The position numbers and the translations under genes were made by a program. A model generated the notes under the pieces. It was given only the letters and a program-made list of their open reading frames with translations, made no database searches and was not told the origin of the DNA. A stretch of DNA of 7,241 nt, taken from NCBI GenBank assembly GCA_002305535.1, contig DBRE01000040.1, forward strand, positions 2,505 to 9,745, written 5' to 3'. Every line of letters starts with the position of its first letter. Within the stretch, counting starts at the first letter, position 1. This DNA is from Syntrophomonas sp. UBA1376. GTDB lineage: Bacteria; Bacillota; Syntrophomonadia; Syntrophomonadales; Syntrophomonadaceae. Positions 6,523 to 7,241 of this stretch are shown piece by piece.

Positions 6523-7241
6523 TTAACTCTCCTTTGGCACAAGTTCTATTCTCTTGGTTTTTAAGGCCAGGTAAATGATCAGAACCGTTAACCCTTCGGC
6601 GACGGGAAAAGCCAGCCAAATGGCATTTTCTCCAAAGAGATTCGGCATGATCCAAAGCAGAGGGATGAATAGGATCACGCTGCGGGATAAGGTGATCAAT
6701 GTAGCAATACGAGTTTTCTCGATGGATTGATAAAATTGCACCAGAACTGAGTTAATCCCTAAGAATAGATAGCCGCTAAAAAAGTAAACAATGCCAATTT
6801 TAGCGTACTCTATGATCTGGGGCTCGGCGATCCCAAACATATCGATGATCAACTCTTTGCCCACCAGACCAAAAACAAATAAAGCTATCCCCAGCCCAAA
6901 TCCGGTTCTAAGCCCGATACTTACTATTTGTCCCATTCGCTGGTAAAGTTTGGCCCCATGATAATAACTGGTAATGGGTTGAACAGCTACGCCAACACCG
7001 ATGAAGAGCATTATCAACACCGCATGCATATAGTTGACGACTGAATAAGCCACCAACCCGGTTTCGCCAGTATGATGGCTGAAGGTGATATTGAAGGCGA
7101 TTATCATGACAGCGAAGGTGCCTTCCACAATAAAACTGGGAAAGCCGATGACGAAAATATTGCCTAGCATAGGAAGGTCAAGCTTGGTGCGCACCACCCT
7201 CAATTGATTTTTCGAAGTCCAAAAGTGGGTCAGTAAAACGA
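6523..7241 (-). CDS. MATE family efflux transporter, C-terminal half (5' end outside window)
   Basis: This frame is open to the right edge, so the apparent TTG start at 7203 is internal. About 239 residues are visible, from VLLTHFWTSKN to the end LVPKES, of an expected 440-460. The segment contains GNIFVIGFPSFI, GLVAYSVVNYMHAVLIMLFIGVG and QPITSYYHGAK, which match the seventh and eighth helices of MATE (MatE/NorM/MepA-type) transporters. Further helices follow, ending in KTKRIELVP, consistent with TM7-12. Such proteins export cationic drugs or metabolites in exchange for Na+ or H+ across the cytoplasmic membrane. The substrate is not readable. The gene converges with the TIGR04076 gene and has no visible link to the energy genes. 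Its promoter and N-terminal half lie beyond base 7241. Confidence 0.9.
   Translation of the reverse strand, partial: VLLTHFWTSKNQLRVVRTKLDLPMLGNIFVIGFPSFIVEGTFAVMIIAFNITFSHHTGETGLVAYSVVNYMHAVLIMLFIGVGVAVQPITSYYHGAKLYQRMGQIVSIGLRTGFGLGIALFVFGLVGKELIIDMFGIAEPQIIEYAKIGIVYFFSGYLFLGINSVLVQFYQSIEKTRIATLITLSRSVILFIPLLWIMPNLFGENAIWLAFPVAEGLTVLIIYLALKTKRIELVPKES

Noticed and set aside
7201..7203. TTG as the real start of the MATE gene
   Set aside because: The frame continues open to the window edge with transporter-like sequence, and a 226-aa product would be only half a MATE protein.

Overview
The window looks like part of a chromosome of an anaerobic, quinone-using Gram-positive bacterium of the Clostridia type (Peptococcaceae or Syntrophomonadaceae-like). 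This is an inference from three things: a complex I tail (nuoM-nuoN), a fused NarI/HdrD-type membrane iron-sulfur oxidoreductase like those in syntrophic and sulfate-reducing Firmicutes, and strong AGGAGG-type ribosome binding sites. No taxonomic marker is present, so the placement is tentative.

Region 1 (1-2684, + strand) holds two antiporter-like membrane subunits of the NADH dehydrogenase (complex I) family. NuoM is cut by the left edge: the frame is open from base 1 and reads GVDGISIP before the first ATG. It is joined to nuoN by a TAATG stop/start overlap, so the two are translationally coupled. NuoN keeps every expected channel residue. NuoM appears to lack the central lysine of its seventh transmembrane helix.

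Region 2 (2685-4914, + strand) starts with a 76-base gap carrying a 15-bp hairpin, probably a terminator or attenuator. It is followed by a 715-aa oxidoreductase with a five-helix, haem-b-type NarI domain, two [4Fe-4S] ferredoxin motifs and two CCG domains. By family it should pass electrons between a soluble partner (most likely electron-transfer flavoprotein, ETF) and the menaquinone pool. Complex I and this enzyme would then meet at the quinone pool. The first CCG domain has lost its last cysteine.

Region 3 (4915-6502, + strand) is of a different character. It has a lower-GC S-adenosylmethionine methyltransferase of the LCM/TIGR00027 family, whose start codon sits inside a perfect 10-bp inverted repeat. 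A long palindromic intergenic element (about 6024-6101) follows, then a small TIGR04076-family protein.

Region 4 (6523-7241, - strand) is the C-terminal half of a MATE-family multidrug/Na+ antiporter, running off the right edge and convergent with the TIGR04076 gene.

There are no RNA genes, CRISPR arrays, insertion sequences or transposase genes. I see no clear evidence for a wholly new system. The points most worth checking are the missing channel lysine in NuoM, the modified CCG domain and its placement beside nuo, the inverted repeat over the methyltransferase start, and the palindromic intergenic element.
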